DNA of 64,000 bases from Pseudomonas sp. F(2018) (GTDB taxonomy: Bacteria > Pseudomonadota > Gammaproteobacteria > Pseudomonadales > Pseudomonadaceae). Each line of letters begins with the position of its first letter. The first letter of the stretch is position 1. The position numbers and the translations under genes were made by a program. The notes beneath the pieces were generated by a model that was not told the origin of the DNA, ran no database searches, and was given only the letters and a program-made list of their open reading frames with translations. Below are positions 34,957 to 45,022 of the stretch, one piece after another. The stretch covers positions 1,116,001 through 1,180,000 of the forward strand of contig NZ_SCOM01000002.1 in assembly GCF_005508865.1 (NCBI RefSeq), written 5' to 3'.

Positions 34957-36831
34957 ATGTTCGGGCGTAATTGGGACATCCACACCCGCACCCAGCTGAT
35001 CAGCGTCGGCCCCGCCCTGCTGCTGACCCTGCTGCTGACCGGTTTCTTCACCCATTCGCGCCTGGAAGACCTGCGCCAGGAGATCAACCACGCCGGCCAG
35101 CTGATGGCCAACCAGCTGGCCCCGGCCTCGGTGCATGGCGTGGCAGCCGGCGATACCAGGGTGCTGGAGAGCCTGCTGCGCGCCACCCTGCAGACACCCA
35201 ACGTGCGCTTCCTCGAGGTGCGCGATCGGGCCGAGAACATCCTGGTCTACGTCGAGCAGCACAACGAGCAGAGCGCCTCGCGAGTCGGCATCTTCCATGC
35301 GCCGATCCGCCAGGAGAACGGTGCCGAGCCCGACGGCTACCTGGGCCGGGTGGTGGTCGGCATGTCCGACGAGTCCTTCACCAGCCGCCAGCAGGCGATC
35401 CTGCTCAAGGCCACGGTACTGGCCCTGGTCGCCCTGCTGCTGACCTTCTTCCTCGCGCGCCAGCTGGCGCGCCGCCTGGCCCAGCCGATCAGCGCCATGG
35501 GTGAGGCGGTAGAGGCGATCAAGGCCGGCGACTACCAGACCCAGCTGCCGGAGAGCGATACCGGCGAGCTGGGCGACCTGGCCAGGCACATCAACAACCT
35601 GGCCGTGGAGCTGGACAACGCCAGCCGCGAGCAGCGCGAGGCCATGCAGCAGCTGATCCAGACCCGCGAGGAAGCCGAGCAGGCCAGCCGCGCCAAGTCG
35701 GACTTCCTGGCGATGATGAGCCATGAGCTGCGCACCCCCATGAACGGCGTGCTGGGCATGCTGCAGCTGCTGGAGACCACCGAGATGACCCAGGAGCAGG
35801 CGGAATACGCCGCCCTGGCCACCGAATCCACCGAACACCTGCTCAAGGTGATCAACGACATCCTCGACTTCTCGCGCATCGAACGCGGCGCCCTGGAGCT
35901 GGAGCGCATTCCCTTCAACCTGCAGGAGCTGCTGCAGGGCTCGATCCAGGTGTTCCAGCACAGCGCCCACCAGCGCGGCCTCTACCTGCGCCTGGACACC
36001 CCGCCGGGACTGGAACAGTTCGAGGTGCAGGGCGACCCGACACGCATCCGCCAGATACTGGTCAACCTGCTGGGCAACGCGCTGAAGTTCACCGAGGAAG
36101 GCGGCATTCGCATCGAGACCCACTGGCAGCCGCTGGACAACGAGGTGCTGTGGTTCACCTGCGCCGTGCACGACAGCGGCATCGGCATCGCCCCGCAGCG
36201 CCTGGAGCACATGTTCGATGCATTCCAGCAGGCCGATACCTCTATCTCCCGGCGCTATGGCGGTACCGGCCTGGGCCTGTCCATCGCCCGTACCCTGGCC
36301 GAGCGCATGGGCGGCACCCTGCACGCCACCAGCCTGGAAGGCAGCGGCTCGGTATTCACCCTCGAGATCCCCCTGCCGTTCTGCCTGAGCAGCCCCAGCC
36401 AGGAGCCCCAGGAGCGCAGCGAGCCCGCGTCCGGCGAAGGCCAGGAAGTGCTGCTGGTGGAAGACAACCCGGTCAACCAGACGGTGATCGAGGCCATGCT
36501 GCGCAGCCTGGGCTATCGGGTCGAGCTGGTCGGTGATGGCGCCCAGGCGGTGCAGCATTTCGACCCGCAGCGCTTCGTCGCCGTGCTGATGGACTGCCGC
36601 CTGCCGGTCATGGATGGCTACGAGGCCACCCGGCAGATTCGCCGCCAGGCCCCGCAATGCAGTACTCCGATCATCGCATTGACCGCCAACGCCCTGCAGG
36701 GTGATCGTGAAGCCTGCCTGCAGGCCGGCATGAACGATTACCTGGCCAAGCCGTTCAAGCGCGCCGATCTGGAACGGGTATTGCTGCGCTGGCTGGGCAA
36801 GCGCAGCCAGACGCTGCAGCAGGAATACTAG
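34957..36831 (+). CDS. Hybrid sensor histidine kinase with receiver domain
   Basis: A 624-residue membrane kinase. Two hydrophobic segments (about residues 15-33 and 150-170) enclose a periplasmic sensor region, followed by HAMP, then HisKA with H256 in MMSHELRTPMNG. The ATPase domain has NLLGNALKFTEEGG and GGTGLGLSIA. A receiver domain (about 500-618) has the acceptor D546 in VLMDCRLPVMDGY. There is no HPt domain. Position beside fabA resembles P. aeruginosa PA1611, which is reported to act with RetS/GacS signalling. The ATG at 34957 was chosen because the membrane segment follows; the frame is open further upstream. Confidence 0.88.
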   Translation: MFGRNWDIHTRTQLISVGPALLLTLLLTGFFTHSRLEDLRQEINHAGQLMANQLAPASVHGVAAGDTRVLESLLRATLQTPNVRFLEVRDRAENILVYVEQHNEQSASRVGIFHAPIRQENGAEPDGYLGRVVVGMSDESFTSRQQAILLKATVLALVALLLTFFLARQLARRLAQPISAMGEAVEAIKAGDYQTQLPESDTGELGDLARHINNLAVELDNASREQREAMQQLIQTREEAEQASRAKSDFLAMMSHELRTPMNGVLGMLQLLETTEMTQEQAEYAALATESTEHLLKVINDILDFSRIERGALELERIPFNLQELLQGSIQVFQHSAHQRGLYLRLDTPPGLEQFEVQGDPTRIRQILVNLLGNALKFTEEGGIRIETHWQPLDNEVLWFTCAVHDSGIGIAPQRLEHMFDAFQQADTSISRRYGGTGLGLSIARTLAERMGGTLHATSLEGSGSVFTLEIPLPFCLSSPSQEPQERSEPASGEGQEVLLVEDNPVNQTVIEAMLRSLGYRVELVGDGAQAVQHFDPQRFVAVLMDCRLPVMDGYEATRQIRRQAPQCSTPIIALTANALQGDREACLQAGMNDYLAKPFKRADLERVLLRWLGKRSQTLQQEY

Positions 36832-36878
36832 AATCCGCCGAGCGAACGAAGCGTCGACGATTTGCGCCACACTCAGCC

Positions 36879-36896
36879 GGTATACAAGTGTTCACA
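36879..36896. promoter_or_regulatory. Possible DesT-like operator upstream of fabA
   Basis: The sequence GGTATACAAGTGTTCACA in the 176-base fabA upstream region resembles, from memory, the operator of the acyl-CoA-sensing repressor DesT (13 of 18 positions). One half site, GTGTTCAC, is well kept and the other is poor. No DesT gene is in the window. Treat this as a suggestion. Confidence 0.35.
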
Positions 36897-37007
36897 ACAG
36901 GCTGTGACTTTCACCAGGACGCAACAGTCTATGACTAGTCTGCCGCTACACAAGAACATTCGCGGCACAGCTTTAGCCCCGCCGAGGGGACCATTTGAGG
37001 AGTTCGC

Positions 37008-37523
37008 ATGACCAAGCAAAACGCCTATTCTCGGGAAGAATTGCTCGCCTGCAGCCGCGGCGAACTGTTTGGCCCGGGTAATGCGCAGTTGCCCGCCCCC
37101 AACATGCTGATGATGGACCGCATCGTCCATATCAGTGAAACCGGCGGTAAATACGGCAAGGGCGAGATCATCGCCGAACTCGACATCAATCCGGACCTCT
37201 GGTTCTTCGCCTGCCACTTCGAAGGCGACCCGGTGATGCCGGGCTGCCTGGGCCTCGACGCCATGTGGCAGCTGGTCGGCTTCTACCTCGGCTGGCAGGG
37301 CAACCCCGGCCGCGGCCGTGCCCTGGGCTCGGGCGAAGTGAAGTTCTTCGGTCAGGTGCTGCCGACCGCCAAGAAACTCACCTACACCATCCATATCAAA
37401 CGTACCATCAGCCGCTCGCTGATCCTCGGCATCGCCGATGGCAGCGTCAGCGTCGATGGCCGCGAAATCTACAGCGCCGAAGGCCTCCGCGTCGGCCTGT
37501 TCACCTCTACCGACAGCTTCTGA
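37008..37523 (+). CDS. fabA: 3-hydroxydecanoyl-ACP dehydratase/isomerase
   Basis: A 171-residue hotdog enzyme that dehydrates 3-hydroxyacyl-ACP and isomerises the C10 trans-2 product to cis-3. This is the branch point to unsaturated fatty acids. The active-site histidine is in [19 protein letters not shown]. The length is exactly as in other FabA proteins. TTTGAGGAGTTCGC gives the ribosome site. It precedes fabB by 13 bases in the classical fabAB operon. Confidence 0.97.
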   Translation: MTKQNAYSREELLACSRGELFGPGNAQLPAPNMLMMDRIVHISETGGKYGKGEIIAELDINPDLWFFACHFEGDPVMPGCLGLDAMWQLVGFYLGWQGNPGRGRALGSGEVKFFGQVLPTAKKLTYTIHIKRTISRSLILGIADGSVSVDGREIYSAEGLRVGLFTSTDSF

Positions 37524-37536
37524 AGGACATTTCCGC

Positions 37537-38751
37537 ATGCGTCGCGTCGTGATCACCGGTCTGGGCATCGTCTCCTGCCTGGGCAATGACAAGGACACCG
37601 TTTCCGCCAGCCTGCGCGCCGGCAAAGCGGGCATCCGCTTCAATCCGGAATATGCCGAAATGGGCCTGCGCAGCCAGGTATCCGGCTCCGTCAAACTCAA
37701 CCTGGAAGAGCTGATCGACCGCAAGGTGCTGCGCTTCATGGGCGACGCCGCGGCCTATGCCTACCTGTCGATGGAGCAGGCGATCAAGGATTCCGGCCTG
37801 ACCCCGGAGCAGATCTCCAACCCGCGTACCGGCCTGATCGCCGGCTCCGGCGGTGCCTCCACGCTGAACCAGATGGAAGCCATCGACACCCTGCGCGAGA
37901 AGGGCGTCAAGCGCATCGGCCCATACCGCGTGACCCGCACCATGGGCAGCACCGTGTCGGCCTGCCTGGCCACGCCGTTCCAGATCAAGGGCGTGAACTT
38001 CTCCATCTCCTCGGCCTGCGCCACCAGCGCGCACTGCATCGGCCAGGCCATGGAGCAGATCCAGCTGGGCAAACAGGACGTGGTCTTCGCCGGCGGCGGC
38101 GAGGAAGAACACTGGAGCCAGAGCTGCCTGTTCGACGCCATGGGCGCCCTCTCCACCCAGTACAACGAGACCCCGGAAAAGGCCTCGCGCGCCTACGACG
38201 CCAAGCGTGACGGCTTCGTCATCGCCGGCGGTGGCGGCATGGTGGTGGTCGAGGAGCTGGAACACGCGCTCAAGCGCGGCGCCAAGATCTACGCGGAAAT
38301 CGTCGGCTATGGCGCCACTTCCGACGGCTACGACATGGTTGCACCGAGCGGCGAAGGCGCCATCCGCTGCATGCAGCAGGCCCTGGCCACCGTCGATGCC
38401 CCGATCGACTACCTGAACACCCACGGCACCTCGACCCCGGTCGGCGACGTGGCGGAAATCCGCGGCGTGCGTGAAGTGTTCGGCGACAAGGCACCGGCCA
38501 TCAGCTCGACCAAGAGCCTGTCCGGCCACAGCCTGGGCGCCGCCGGCGTGCAGGAGGCGATCTACTGCATGCTGATGATGGAAGGCGGCTTCATCGCCGG
38601 CTCGGCCAACATCGACGAGCTGGACCCGGAGGTCGCCGACCTGCCGATCCTGCGCGAAACCCGCGATGCCCAGCTCAACACCGTGATGAGCAACAGCTTC
38701 GGCTTCGGCGGCACCAACGCCACCCTGGTGCTGCAACGCTACCAGGGCTGA
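37537..38751 (+). CDS. fabB: 3-oxoacyl-ACP synthase I
   Basis: A 404-residue condensing enzyme that elongates the cis-3-decenoyl-ACP made by FabA. The triad is seen as the cysteine in [13 protein letters not shown] and the histidines in [11 protein letters not shown] and [12 protein letters not shown]. The ATG at 37537 follows GAAGGACA. It shares a transcript with fabA and ends at a bidirectional terminator. Confidence 0.97.
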   Translation: MRRVVITGLGIVSCLGNDKDTVSASLRAGKAGIRFNPEYAEMGLRSQVSGSVKLNLEELIDRKVLRFMGDAAAYAYLSMEQAIKDSGLTPEQISNPRTGLIAGSGGASTLNQMEAIDTLREKGVKRIGPYRVTRTMGSTVSACLATPFQIKGVNFSISSACATSAHCIGQAMEQIQLGKQDVVFAGGGEEEHWSQSCLFDAMGALSTQYNETPEKASRAYDAKRDGFVIAGGGGMVVVEELEHALKRGAKIYAEIVGYGATSDGYDMVAPSGEGAIRCMQQALATVDAPIDYLNTHGTSTPVGDVAEIRGVREVFGDKAPAISSTKSLSGHSLGAAGVQEAIYCMLMMEGGFIAGSANIDELDPEVADLPILRETRDAQLNTVMSNSFGFGGTNATLVLQRYQG

Positions 38752-38765
38752 TCGCAGCTGCAATG

Positions 38766-38792
38766 AAAACGGCGCCCTCGGGCGCCGTTTTT
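38766..38792. terminator. Bidirectional intrinsic terminator after fabB
   Basis: An 11-bp stem AAAACGGCGCC/GGCGCCGTTTT with a 4-base loop lies between the convergent fabB and chemoreceptor genes. The flanking A and T runs let it work both ways. Confidence 0.92.
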
Positions 38793-38805
38793 CGTTTCAG
38801 CGGGC

Positions 38806-40431
38806 TCAGATGCGGAAACGCGCCACCAGACCGTTGAGGCTTACCGCCAGGCGCGAAAGCTCCTGACTGGCGGCGCTGGTCTGGTTGGACCCGGCCGAGG
38901 TCTGCAGCGACAGGTCACGGATGTTCACCAGGTTGCGGTCCACCTCGCGGGCCACCTGGGCCTGCTCCTCCGAGGCGCTGGCGATCACCAGGTTGCGCTC
39001 GTTGATCGAGGTGATGGCCTCGGCGATTTCGTCCAGGGCGCGCCCGGCCGACTGGGCCAGGGCCAGGGTCGAGCCGGTGCGCTGGGTGCTGTTGTGCATG
39101 GCGCTGACCGCCCGTTCCGTGCCCTGCTGAATGCCGCCGATCATCTGCTCGATCTCCTGGGTGCTCTGCTGGGTGCGATGGGCCAGGGCGCGCACCTCGT
39201 CGGCCACCACGGCGAAACCGCGCCCAGCCTCGCCGGCACGCGCCGCCTCGATCGCCGCGTTGAGCGCCAGCAGGTTGGTCTGTTCGGCGATGGAACGGAT
39301 CACGTCGAGTACCTGGCTGATGCCGTGGACCTGCTGGGCCAGGCGGCCGATCTGGGTCGAGGTCTCGGTCACGTCCTCGGCCAGTTGGCCGATCGAATTC
39401 ACCGTCTGGCGCACCTGCTCGCGGCCGTGCTGGGCACTGCGGTCCGACTCGCGCGAGGCCTCCGAGGTGTTCACCGCGTTGCGTGCCACCTCCTCCACCG
39501 CCGAGGTCATCTGGTTCACCGCGGTGGCCGCCTGTTCGATCTCGGCGTTCTGCTGGTGCAGGCCCTGGGTGGCGCCGTCGGTCACCGCCGTCAGCTCCTC
39601 GGAGGCGGCGGCCAGTTGCCGGGACGAGTCGGAGATGTGTTGGATGGTCTCGCGCAGGCTGCGCTGCATGCGCTTGAGCGCCTCCAGCAGCTGGGCCGGC
39701 TCGTCGCGGCCCTCGATGCTGAAATCGCGGCTGAGGTCGCCGGAGGCCACCACCTCGGCCACCTCCACCGCCTGGGCCAGCGGCCGCACGATACTGCGGG
39801 TGAGCAGCACGGCCAGCACCAGGGTCACCAGAGCCGCCACCAGCAGCATGCCGAGCACCATGCGCACGGCGCTGCCGTAGGCGGCATCGCTCGCGTCGGC
39901 GGCCTTCTGCGCGCCCTGCTGGCTCATCTGGGTCAGTTCGCTCAGGGCCTTGGCCATGGCGTCGGCATGCTGACCGAGCGGGCCGTTGGCCACCGCCAGG
40001 GCCTCGTCCAGCTGCTCCTGGCGCGAATGCGCCATGATCTTTTCCTGCTCGGCCAAGTAGCTGCTCTGGGCCTTCTCGAATACCTGATAAGCGGCGCGCT
40101 CCTGCTCGCTGCCAATCAGTTTCTGGTAGCGCTGCTGGGCCGCACCCAACTCGCTCTTGAGGCCCTGCAGGCGCTGCTCATTCTGGCTCAGGCTCTGCGG
40201 GTCGCGGTTGATCAGCAGGCGCAGGGTCAGGGCGCGGATACGCAGGATGCTCTGGCTCATCTCGTTGAGCGCCTGGATGCTCGGCAGCCGGTTGTCATTG
40301 ACCTCGGCGGACTGGCGCTGCATCTGCCCCATCTGCAGCAGCGAGAAGCCGCCGAGGAGCAGCATCAACAACACCAGCGAGGCAAAGCCCAGTCCGGCGC
40401 GGGGGGCGATCTTCAGATTTCGTAGGTACAT
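38806..40431 (-). CDS. Methyl-accepting chemotaxis protein (4HB sensor)
   Basis: A 541-residue chemoreceptor. It has a membrane segment at about residues 12-32, a periplasmic four-helix-bundle-like domain, a second membrane segment at about 190-212, HAMP, and the signalling domain. The hairpin tip [28 protein letters not shown] is complete. The ligand is unknown. The ATG at 40431 has AAGGA at 9 bases, better than the upstream ATG at 40455. It may signal through the main Che system; no che genes are nearby. Confidence 0.93.
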   Translation of the reverse strand: MYLRNLKIAPRAGLGFASLVLLMLLLGGFSLLQMGQMQRQSAEVNDNRLPSIQALNEMSQSILRIRALTLRLLINRDPQSLSQNEQRLQGLKSELGAAQQRYQKLIGSEQERAAYQVFEKAQSSYLAEQEKIMAHSRQEQLDEALAVANGPLGQHADAMAKALSELTQMSQQGAQKAADASDAAYGSAVRMVLGMLLVAALVTLVLAVLLTRSIVRPLAQAVEVAEVVASGDLSRDFSIEGRDEPAQLLEALKRMQRSLRETIQHISDSSRQLAAASEELTAVTDGATQGLHQQNAEIEQAATAVNQMTSAVEEVARNAVNTSEASRESDRSAQHGREQVRQTVNSIGQLAEDVTETSTQIGRLAQQVHGISQVLDVIRSIAEQTNLLALNAAIEAARAGEAGRGFAVVADEVRALAHRTQQSTQEIEQMIGGIQQGTERAVSAMHNSTQRTGSTLALAQSAGRALDEIAEAITSINERNLVIASASEEQAQVAREVDRNLVNIRDLSLQTSAGSNQTSAASQELSRLAVSLNGLVARFRI

Positions 40432-40518
40432 GGCAACGTCCTTGGCTTGGTCCATGGACTAGTAAGCCAAGCAAAAGGACGTGCCAAACGCCAGCCAGAC
40501 GGCTGAAACGCCTGACTG

Positions 40519-40989
40519 TCACTGTACCGTGAAGCGTTGTTCCAGCAGTTTGCGGTCACCCTGGAAGACCATGAATTGCCACTCACCCGGCACCACTTCA
40601 TGGTGCTCGGTGAACTCGAAGGCCATCACGTCCTGCGGTGCACCGACCACCAGTTTCTGCTGCAGTTCGATCTTGTCCTGGCGCTTGCCATCCGGGCCGA
40701 CCAGGCCGGGAGTGAAGTACATCAGGGTCAACGGTTGCTCGGCCTCGGTCTTGCCGCTCAGCCGGTAACGCACGCCGAACTTGGTGCCCAGGCGGGCCGG
40801 CACCACCTCGGTCTGCTCGATCGGCTGGTTGGCGCGGCTGAGGATGCGCTCGCCCGGCTGCGGGTCCTTGATCGTCGCGCTGGCAAACACGCCGTATTCG
40901 ATGGGGCCTTCCACCTGCACATCGGCCAGGGTCAGGTTGGAAAACAGGCCCAGCGACAGGGCCAGGGCAGACAGGCTGAACAATTTCAT
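40519..40989 (-). CDS. DUF3859 periplasmic protein
   Basis: A 156-residue protein with a signal peptide ending near NLTLADV. The mature part matches the DUF3859 pattern (GVRYRLSG, LTLMYFTPGL, PGEWQFMVFQGDRKLL) and seems to be a beta-sandwich. No function is known. GGAGCGCGAG precedes the ATG. It is a single gene. Confidence 0.75.
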   Translation of the reverse strand: MKLFSLSALALSLGLFSNLTLADVQVEGPIEYGVFASATIKDPQPGERILSRANQPIEQTEVVPARLGTKFGVRYRLSGKTEAEQPLTLMYFTPGLVGPDGKRQDKIELQQKLVVGAPQDVMAFEFTEHHEVVPGEWQFMVFQGDRKLLEQRFTVQ

Positions 40990-41051
40990 CTCGCGCTCCT
41001 TGTGGAAAGTTGGCGCGAGGCTATGACGCGGCGGTTACAGGCTGATGACAG

Positions 41052-42080
41052 TCAGTCGCGCAGCTGCGCCTGATGTTTGCGCGGCAGCACGGCGAGGAAG
41101 TTATCGCGCGCCACCTTGTGCGCCACGTCCTCCGGCAGGGCATCGAGGAACGGGCGGAAATCGGCCATGTACTGGCCCAGGCCATCGAAACGGCCGACCA
41201 CGTCCGAGCCGAGCATGAAACGCGCCGGATAACTGCTGACCAGCTTCACCCAGCGCGGGTCGGGCTGGCCCTCGGCGTCCAGCAGATAGGGTCGCAGCAC
41301 GCTCCAGGACAGGTCGACATACAGGTTGGGATACTCGCCGAGCATGCGTTGCAGGGTCGGCAGGAGGAAATCCAGCTTCTCCTGATGGCGATGGATTTCC
41401 AGGCTGGTACCGGCGTGAGCCCAGATGAAGCGCACGTGCGGATGGTTGCGCAGCGGCTCCTCGATCTCCTCCAGGTACAGCGGATTGCGCTCGCGCTTGG
41501 AGGTGATGTTGCTGTGCACCAGCACCGGCAGATCGTACTCGGCCGCCAGGTGATAGATGCGGGTCATGGCCTCGTTGTTGGCCCGCGGCGTATCGCCGTA
41601 GGTCAGCGCGGTGAGGTCGTCGTGGCGGGTAAATACCTCGCCCAGGCCCTGCCAGAGGCCGGGATCCAGCTCCAGCATACGGCGGATATGCGCGTCGGAG
41701 TTCTTGTCGGCGGGATTGAAGCCGCTGAGGAAGGGATGGAAGCGCTGGCGCTGCTCGGCCGGCAGGCGTCGCAGGGCATCGGCCACCAGCACGTCGGTGG
41801 CGCTATACCAGTACGCGCCGGCATCGTCGCCGGCGTAGTAACGCGGTCGCTTGGGCTCGTCCTCGTGCCATTTCTTGGCTACCGGAATGCCGCTGATCAT
41901 CGCGTGGTCGATGTTGCCGGCGGCCATGGCCTCCAGCAGCGGGGTCATGCCCTCGCTTTCCTGGAAGAAGTCGACGTAGTGCAGATGGGCATCGCTGAAA
42001 CGATAGTCGCGGGCGCTGGCTGGCAGTGCCAGCAGACCGCAAAAGGCGGCGCACAACAGGCGGCGGACGGACAAAGGCAT
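41052..42080 (-). CDS. Secreted amidohydrolase-family (amidohydrolase 2) protein
   Basis: A 342-residue TIM-barrel metal-dependent hydrolase with a signal peptide (cleavage near LPASARD). Metal-site stretches are FSDAHLHYVDF, VLVHSNITS, IWAHAGTS and MLGSDVVGRFDG, which together give the usual histidines and final aspartate. Export to the periplasm is less common for this group. The substrate is unknown. It is divergent from a binding-protein-like gene, with 82 bases between them. Confidence 0.83.
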   Translation of the reverse strand: MPLSVRRLLCAAFCGLLALPASARDYRFSDAHLHYVDFFQESEGMTPLLEAMAAGNIDHAMISGIPVAKKWHEDEPKRPRYYAGDDAGAYWYSATDVLVADALRRLPAEQRQRFHPFLSGFNPADKNSDAHIRRMLELDPGLWQGLGEVFTRHDDLTALTYGDTPRANNEAMTRIYHLAAEYDLPVLVHSNITSKRERNPLYLEEIEEPLRNHPHVRFIWAHAGTSLEIHRHQEKLDFLLPTLQRMLGEYPNLYVDLSWSVLRPYLLDAEGQPDPRWVKLVSSYPARFMLGSDVVGRFDGLGQYMADFRPFLDALPEDVAHKVARDNFLAVLPRKHQAQLRD

Positions 42081-42162
42081 GACTCCCTGGCGATCTCGAG
42101 CAAGAGTAGACCGCAGCCTCTCCCGTGCCGTTCACTGGCGAGCATGCGTGCGAAAGGCCATC

Positions 42163-43050
42163 ATGATGCATCCCTCAGCGCGAACCCTGTGCATGCCCAT
42201 CGCCCGCCTCGCCACCCTGCTGATGCTCTGCGCCACGGCGCTGGCCGCCGAGCCGCTGACCTATCCGCGGCATTCCAATGGCGCCGATCCCGAGGCCTAT
42301 GTGGTCGAGCTGCTGCGCCAGGCCCTGGCCAGGAGCGGCGGCGACTACCAGCTGCAGCCGTCGCACCGGCCCATGCCCCAGAGCCGCGCGGAACAGTCGC
42401 TGGAGCAGAACGACGGCAGCGTGCAACTGATGTGGACCATGACCACCAAGGCCCGCGAGGAGAGCCTGCTGCCGGTGCGCATCCCGATCTACAAGGGCCT
42501 GATCGGCTGGCGCGTGCCCCTGGTGCGGCGCGAGGACAAGGACTGGCTGGCCAAGGTACACAGCGCGGCGGACCTCAAACCGCTGCGCATCGGCCAGCGC
42601 GCCGACTGGCCGGACACCCGCATCCTGCGCAGCAACGGCCTGCAGGTGATCACCAGCCAGAGCTACGACAGCCTGTTCCGTATGCTCGATGCGGGCCGCT
42701 TCGATCTGTTTCCCCGCGAAGTGGTGGTGGTCTGGGACGAGCAGGCGCAGGCAGCCAAGGCAGGCCTCAACCTGGAAGTCGACGAGCACATCGTCATCCA
42801 CTACCCCAGCGCCTTCTACTTCTTCACCTCGCGCGCCCGTGCCGACCTGGCCGGCCACATCGAGCGAGGCCTGGAGGCGATGATCGCCGACGGCAGCTTC
42901 GAGGCCCTGTTCCAGCAGTACCACGGCGCTACCATCAAGCGCGCCGGGCTGGAGCGGCGCCGGGTGATCGAGCTGGAGAACCCCGATCTGCCGCCGCAGA
43001 CGCCGTTCCAGCGTGAGGAACTCTGGTACCGGCCGAACGCACCGCAATAG
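42163..43050 (+). CDS. Periplasmic solute-binding-like protein (SBP_bac_3-like fold)
   Basis: A 295-residue protein with a signal peptide cleaved near ALAAEPL. The body looks like a type II periplasmic binding fold: ADLKPLRIGQRADWPDTRILRSNGL, then RMLDAGRFDLFPREVVVVWDE and a terminal helix region. No transporter permease or ATPase lies nearby, so it may be a stand-alone sensor or binding protein. The ATG at 42163 follows GAAAGG; a second ATG follows directly. Confidence 0.75.
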   Translation: MMHPSARTLCMPIARLATLLMLCATALAAEPLTYPRHSNGADPEAYVVELLRQALARSGGDYQLQPSHRPMPQSRAEQSLEQNDGSVQLMWTMTTKAREESLLPVRIPIYKGLIGWRVPLVRREDKDWLAKVHSAADLKPLRIGQRADWPDTRILRSNGLQVITSQSYDSLFRMLDAGRFDLFPREVVVVWDEQAQAAKAGLNLEVDEHIVIHYPSAFYFFTSRARADLAGHIERGLEAMIADGSFEALFQQYHGATIKRAGLERRRVIELENPDLPPQTPFQREELWYRPNAPQ

Positions 43051-43176
43051 CGCCCGACGAACCGTGTTGGCGCAGCCCTGAGCGCGGCTACCGGCACAGG
43101 CCCTGTGACACAGCGCACATAACGGCATGGCACCCTGCTTGCACCGCTCCCGGCAGAACCATCAGGGAGATGCACC

Positions 43177-44571
43177 ATGCTGCAGTTGCTGCGCAAACCC
43201 TCGCGACGCGAACGGGACGAAGAAGCCTTCGCCGCCCTCTTCACCCGCCACGACCTCACCACCCGCCTGCCCGAGCAGCAGCCCTGGATGGGCCGCCTCA
43301 ACCGCTTCAGCGACGGCCTGCACCAGCGCATCCGCACCAGCCTCGGTGCCGCCGTCGGCATCGCCGCCCATGCCCCGCAGCTGGCCAGCATCGCCAGCGC
43401 CAACCAGGAGAGCGGACAGAGCCTGGCGCAATCCTCGGAGCTGATCGCCAGCGCCAGCGAGCAGGTCACTACCACCCTGGACGCCGAGCTGGTACCCGGC
43501 GCAGCGGAAGTGGCACGGCTGTCCGGCGAGGTCGCAGCCACCTTGCGCCAGTGCCAGCAGAGCGGCCAGGCAGTGCTCGGCCAGGTGGACGCCATCGGCG
43601 CCTGCGAGGCGCAGCTGGGCCAGGTGATCGGCAATCTCACCGCGCAGCTGGAGGAAGTCAGCAAGGTCATCGGGGTGATCGCCAGCATCTCCCAGCAGAC
43701 CAACCTGCTGGCGCTGAACGCCGCCATCGAAGCCGCCCGTGCCGGCGAACATGGTCGCGGCTTCGCCGTGGTCGCCGAGGAAGTGCGCCGCCTGGCCGGC
43801 CACACCACCGAGGCCACCAGCCAGGTCGGGCAGATCATCGAGCGCTTCCGCGATGGCATGGACCAGCTCGGCGCCGCCGGCGAACGCATGCACCAGGCGG
43901 TCGAGGACGGCCGCAGCGGCATGCTGCAGGTCGGCAGCGGTCTGGACAGCACGCGCCAGGCCATGGACCGCCTGGACGAGCGCGTCGGCCATATCGCCAC
44001 CGGTACCGAACAGATCGGCGCGGCGGTGCGCTCGATCAACGGCGACGTGCAGCAGATCGCCCAGGTCGCCGGCGACCTGCTCGGCAAGGCCGGCCAGGTG
44101 CTGCGTCACAGCCAGGCCGTGCGCGAGGATGGCGACCGCCTGCTGCAGGGCCTGGGCGACTTCCGCCTGGAACTGCACCGCTCGGTGCAGAGCGGCGTGG
44201 AGCAACTGGCGAGCGACGCGCGTCTGGCCGGCGACATCGCCGCCGCCGAACGCCTGTTGAGCGAGACGCTGCGCCGCGACGCGCGCTTCGAGCTGTTCTA
44301 CTTGGTCGACGCCAGTGGCAGGCAGCTGTCGGAGAACATCTTCGCCGCCGATGTGCCGCACCAGGGTGCGCCCAGCTGTCGCGGCCGCGACTGGAGCCAG
44401 CGCCCCTGGTTCCGCCGCGTGGCGGACGACCTGCGCAGCCACATCACCTCGGTCTATCGCTCCTCGGCCACCGACGACTTCTGCTTCACCGTTTCGGTGC
44501 CCATTCTCGGCGCCGATGGCCGCTTGCTGCGCGTGCTTGGCGCCGATGTGCGCCTCTCCGTGCTGGTCTGA
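43177..44571 (+). CDS. Soluble chemoreceptor with signalling domain first and C-terminal sensor-like domain
   Basis: A 464-residue protein without membrane segments. Residues about 60-330 form the chemoreceptor signalling part, with the tip [26 protein letters not shown] clearly seen. After residue about 345 a second domain follows with [26 protein letters not shown] and [20 protein letters not shown]. These look like the PDC/Cache sensor pattern, normally extracellular and N-terminal. The inverted order and lack of an anchor suggest a cytoplasmic receptor. GGGAGATGCACC supplies the ribosome site. Confidence 0.85.
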   Translation: MLQLLRKPSRRERDEEAFAALFTRHDLTTRLPEQQPWMGRLNRFSDGLHQRIRTSLGAAVGIAAHAPQLASIASANQESGQSLAQSSELIASASEQVTTTLDAELVPGAAEVARLSGEVAATLRQCQQSGQAVLGQVDAIGACEAQLGQVIGNLTAQLEEVSKVIGVIASISQQTNLLALNAAIEAARAGEHGRGFAVVAEEVRRLAGHTTEATSQVGQIIERFRDGMDQLGAAGERMHQAVEDGRSGMLQVGSGLDSTRQAMDRLDERVGHIATGTEQIGAAVRSINGDVQQIAQVAGDLLGKAGQVLRHSQAVREDGDRLLQGLGDFRLELHRSVQSGVEQLASDARLAGDIAAAERLLSETLRRDARFELFYLVDASGRQLSENIFAADVPHQGAPSCRGRDWSQRPWFRRVADDLRSHITSVYRSSATDDFCFTVSVPILGADGRLLRVLGADVRLSVLV

Positions 44572-44623
44572 GGATCGTCGCCTGGGCTAGGCTGGAGCCA
44601 TCCAACCTAGCCTGGGAGCCACC

Positions 44624-45022
44624 ATGATCCGCATCAGCACCGAGTCCGGCCTGCGCCACAGCATCGAAATCGGCGAGCACGTGCTGCACACCGACGTGCC
44701 CGAGTCCTTCGGCGGCAGTGCCTCCGGCCCCGAACCGCACGACCTGTTCGACGCCGCCCTGGGTGCCTGCAAGGCCCTGACCCTGATGCTCTACGCCAAG
44801 CAGCGCGGCCTGCCGCTGGAAAGCCTGGACGTGCGCGTGGCACGCGATGACAGCCAGGAACGCCAGGGCACCTACCGCCTGGCCGTGGAGCTGGACCTGC
44901 ACGGCGCGCTGGATGACGAGCAGCGCCAGCAACTGCTGCGCATCGCCGACAAGTGCCCGATCCACAAGCTGATGACCAGCGTCGAGGTGCAGGTGGAAAC
45001 CCGCCTGGGCGAAGGCGCATGA
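44624..45022 (+). CDS. OsmC-family protein
   Basis: A 132-residue OsmC/Ohr-fold protein. The two redox cysteines are in GACKALTLMLYAKQ and DKCPIHKLM, as in the YhfA-like branch. The protein may reduce organic hydroperoxides. The pirin gene begins inside its stop codon (ATGA), so the two are co-translated. Confidence 0.88.
   Translation: MIRISTESGLRHSIEIGEHVLHTDVPESFGGSASGPEPHDLFDAALGACKALTLMLYAKQRGLPLESLDVRVARDDSQERQGTYRLAVELDLHGALDDEQRQQLLRIADKCPIHKLMTSVEVQVETRLGEGA

Noticed and set aside
41052..43050. A transport and catabolism system made by the amidohydrolase and the binding protein
   Set aside because: No permease, ATPase or further enzyme is near, and the two genes are divergent, so a system cannot be supported.
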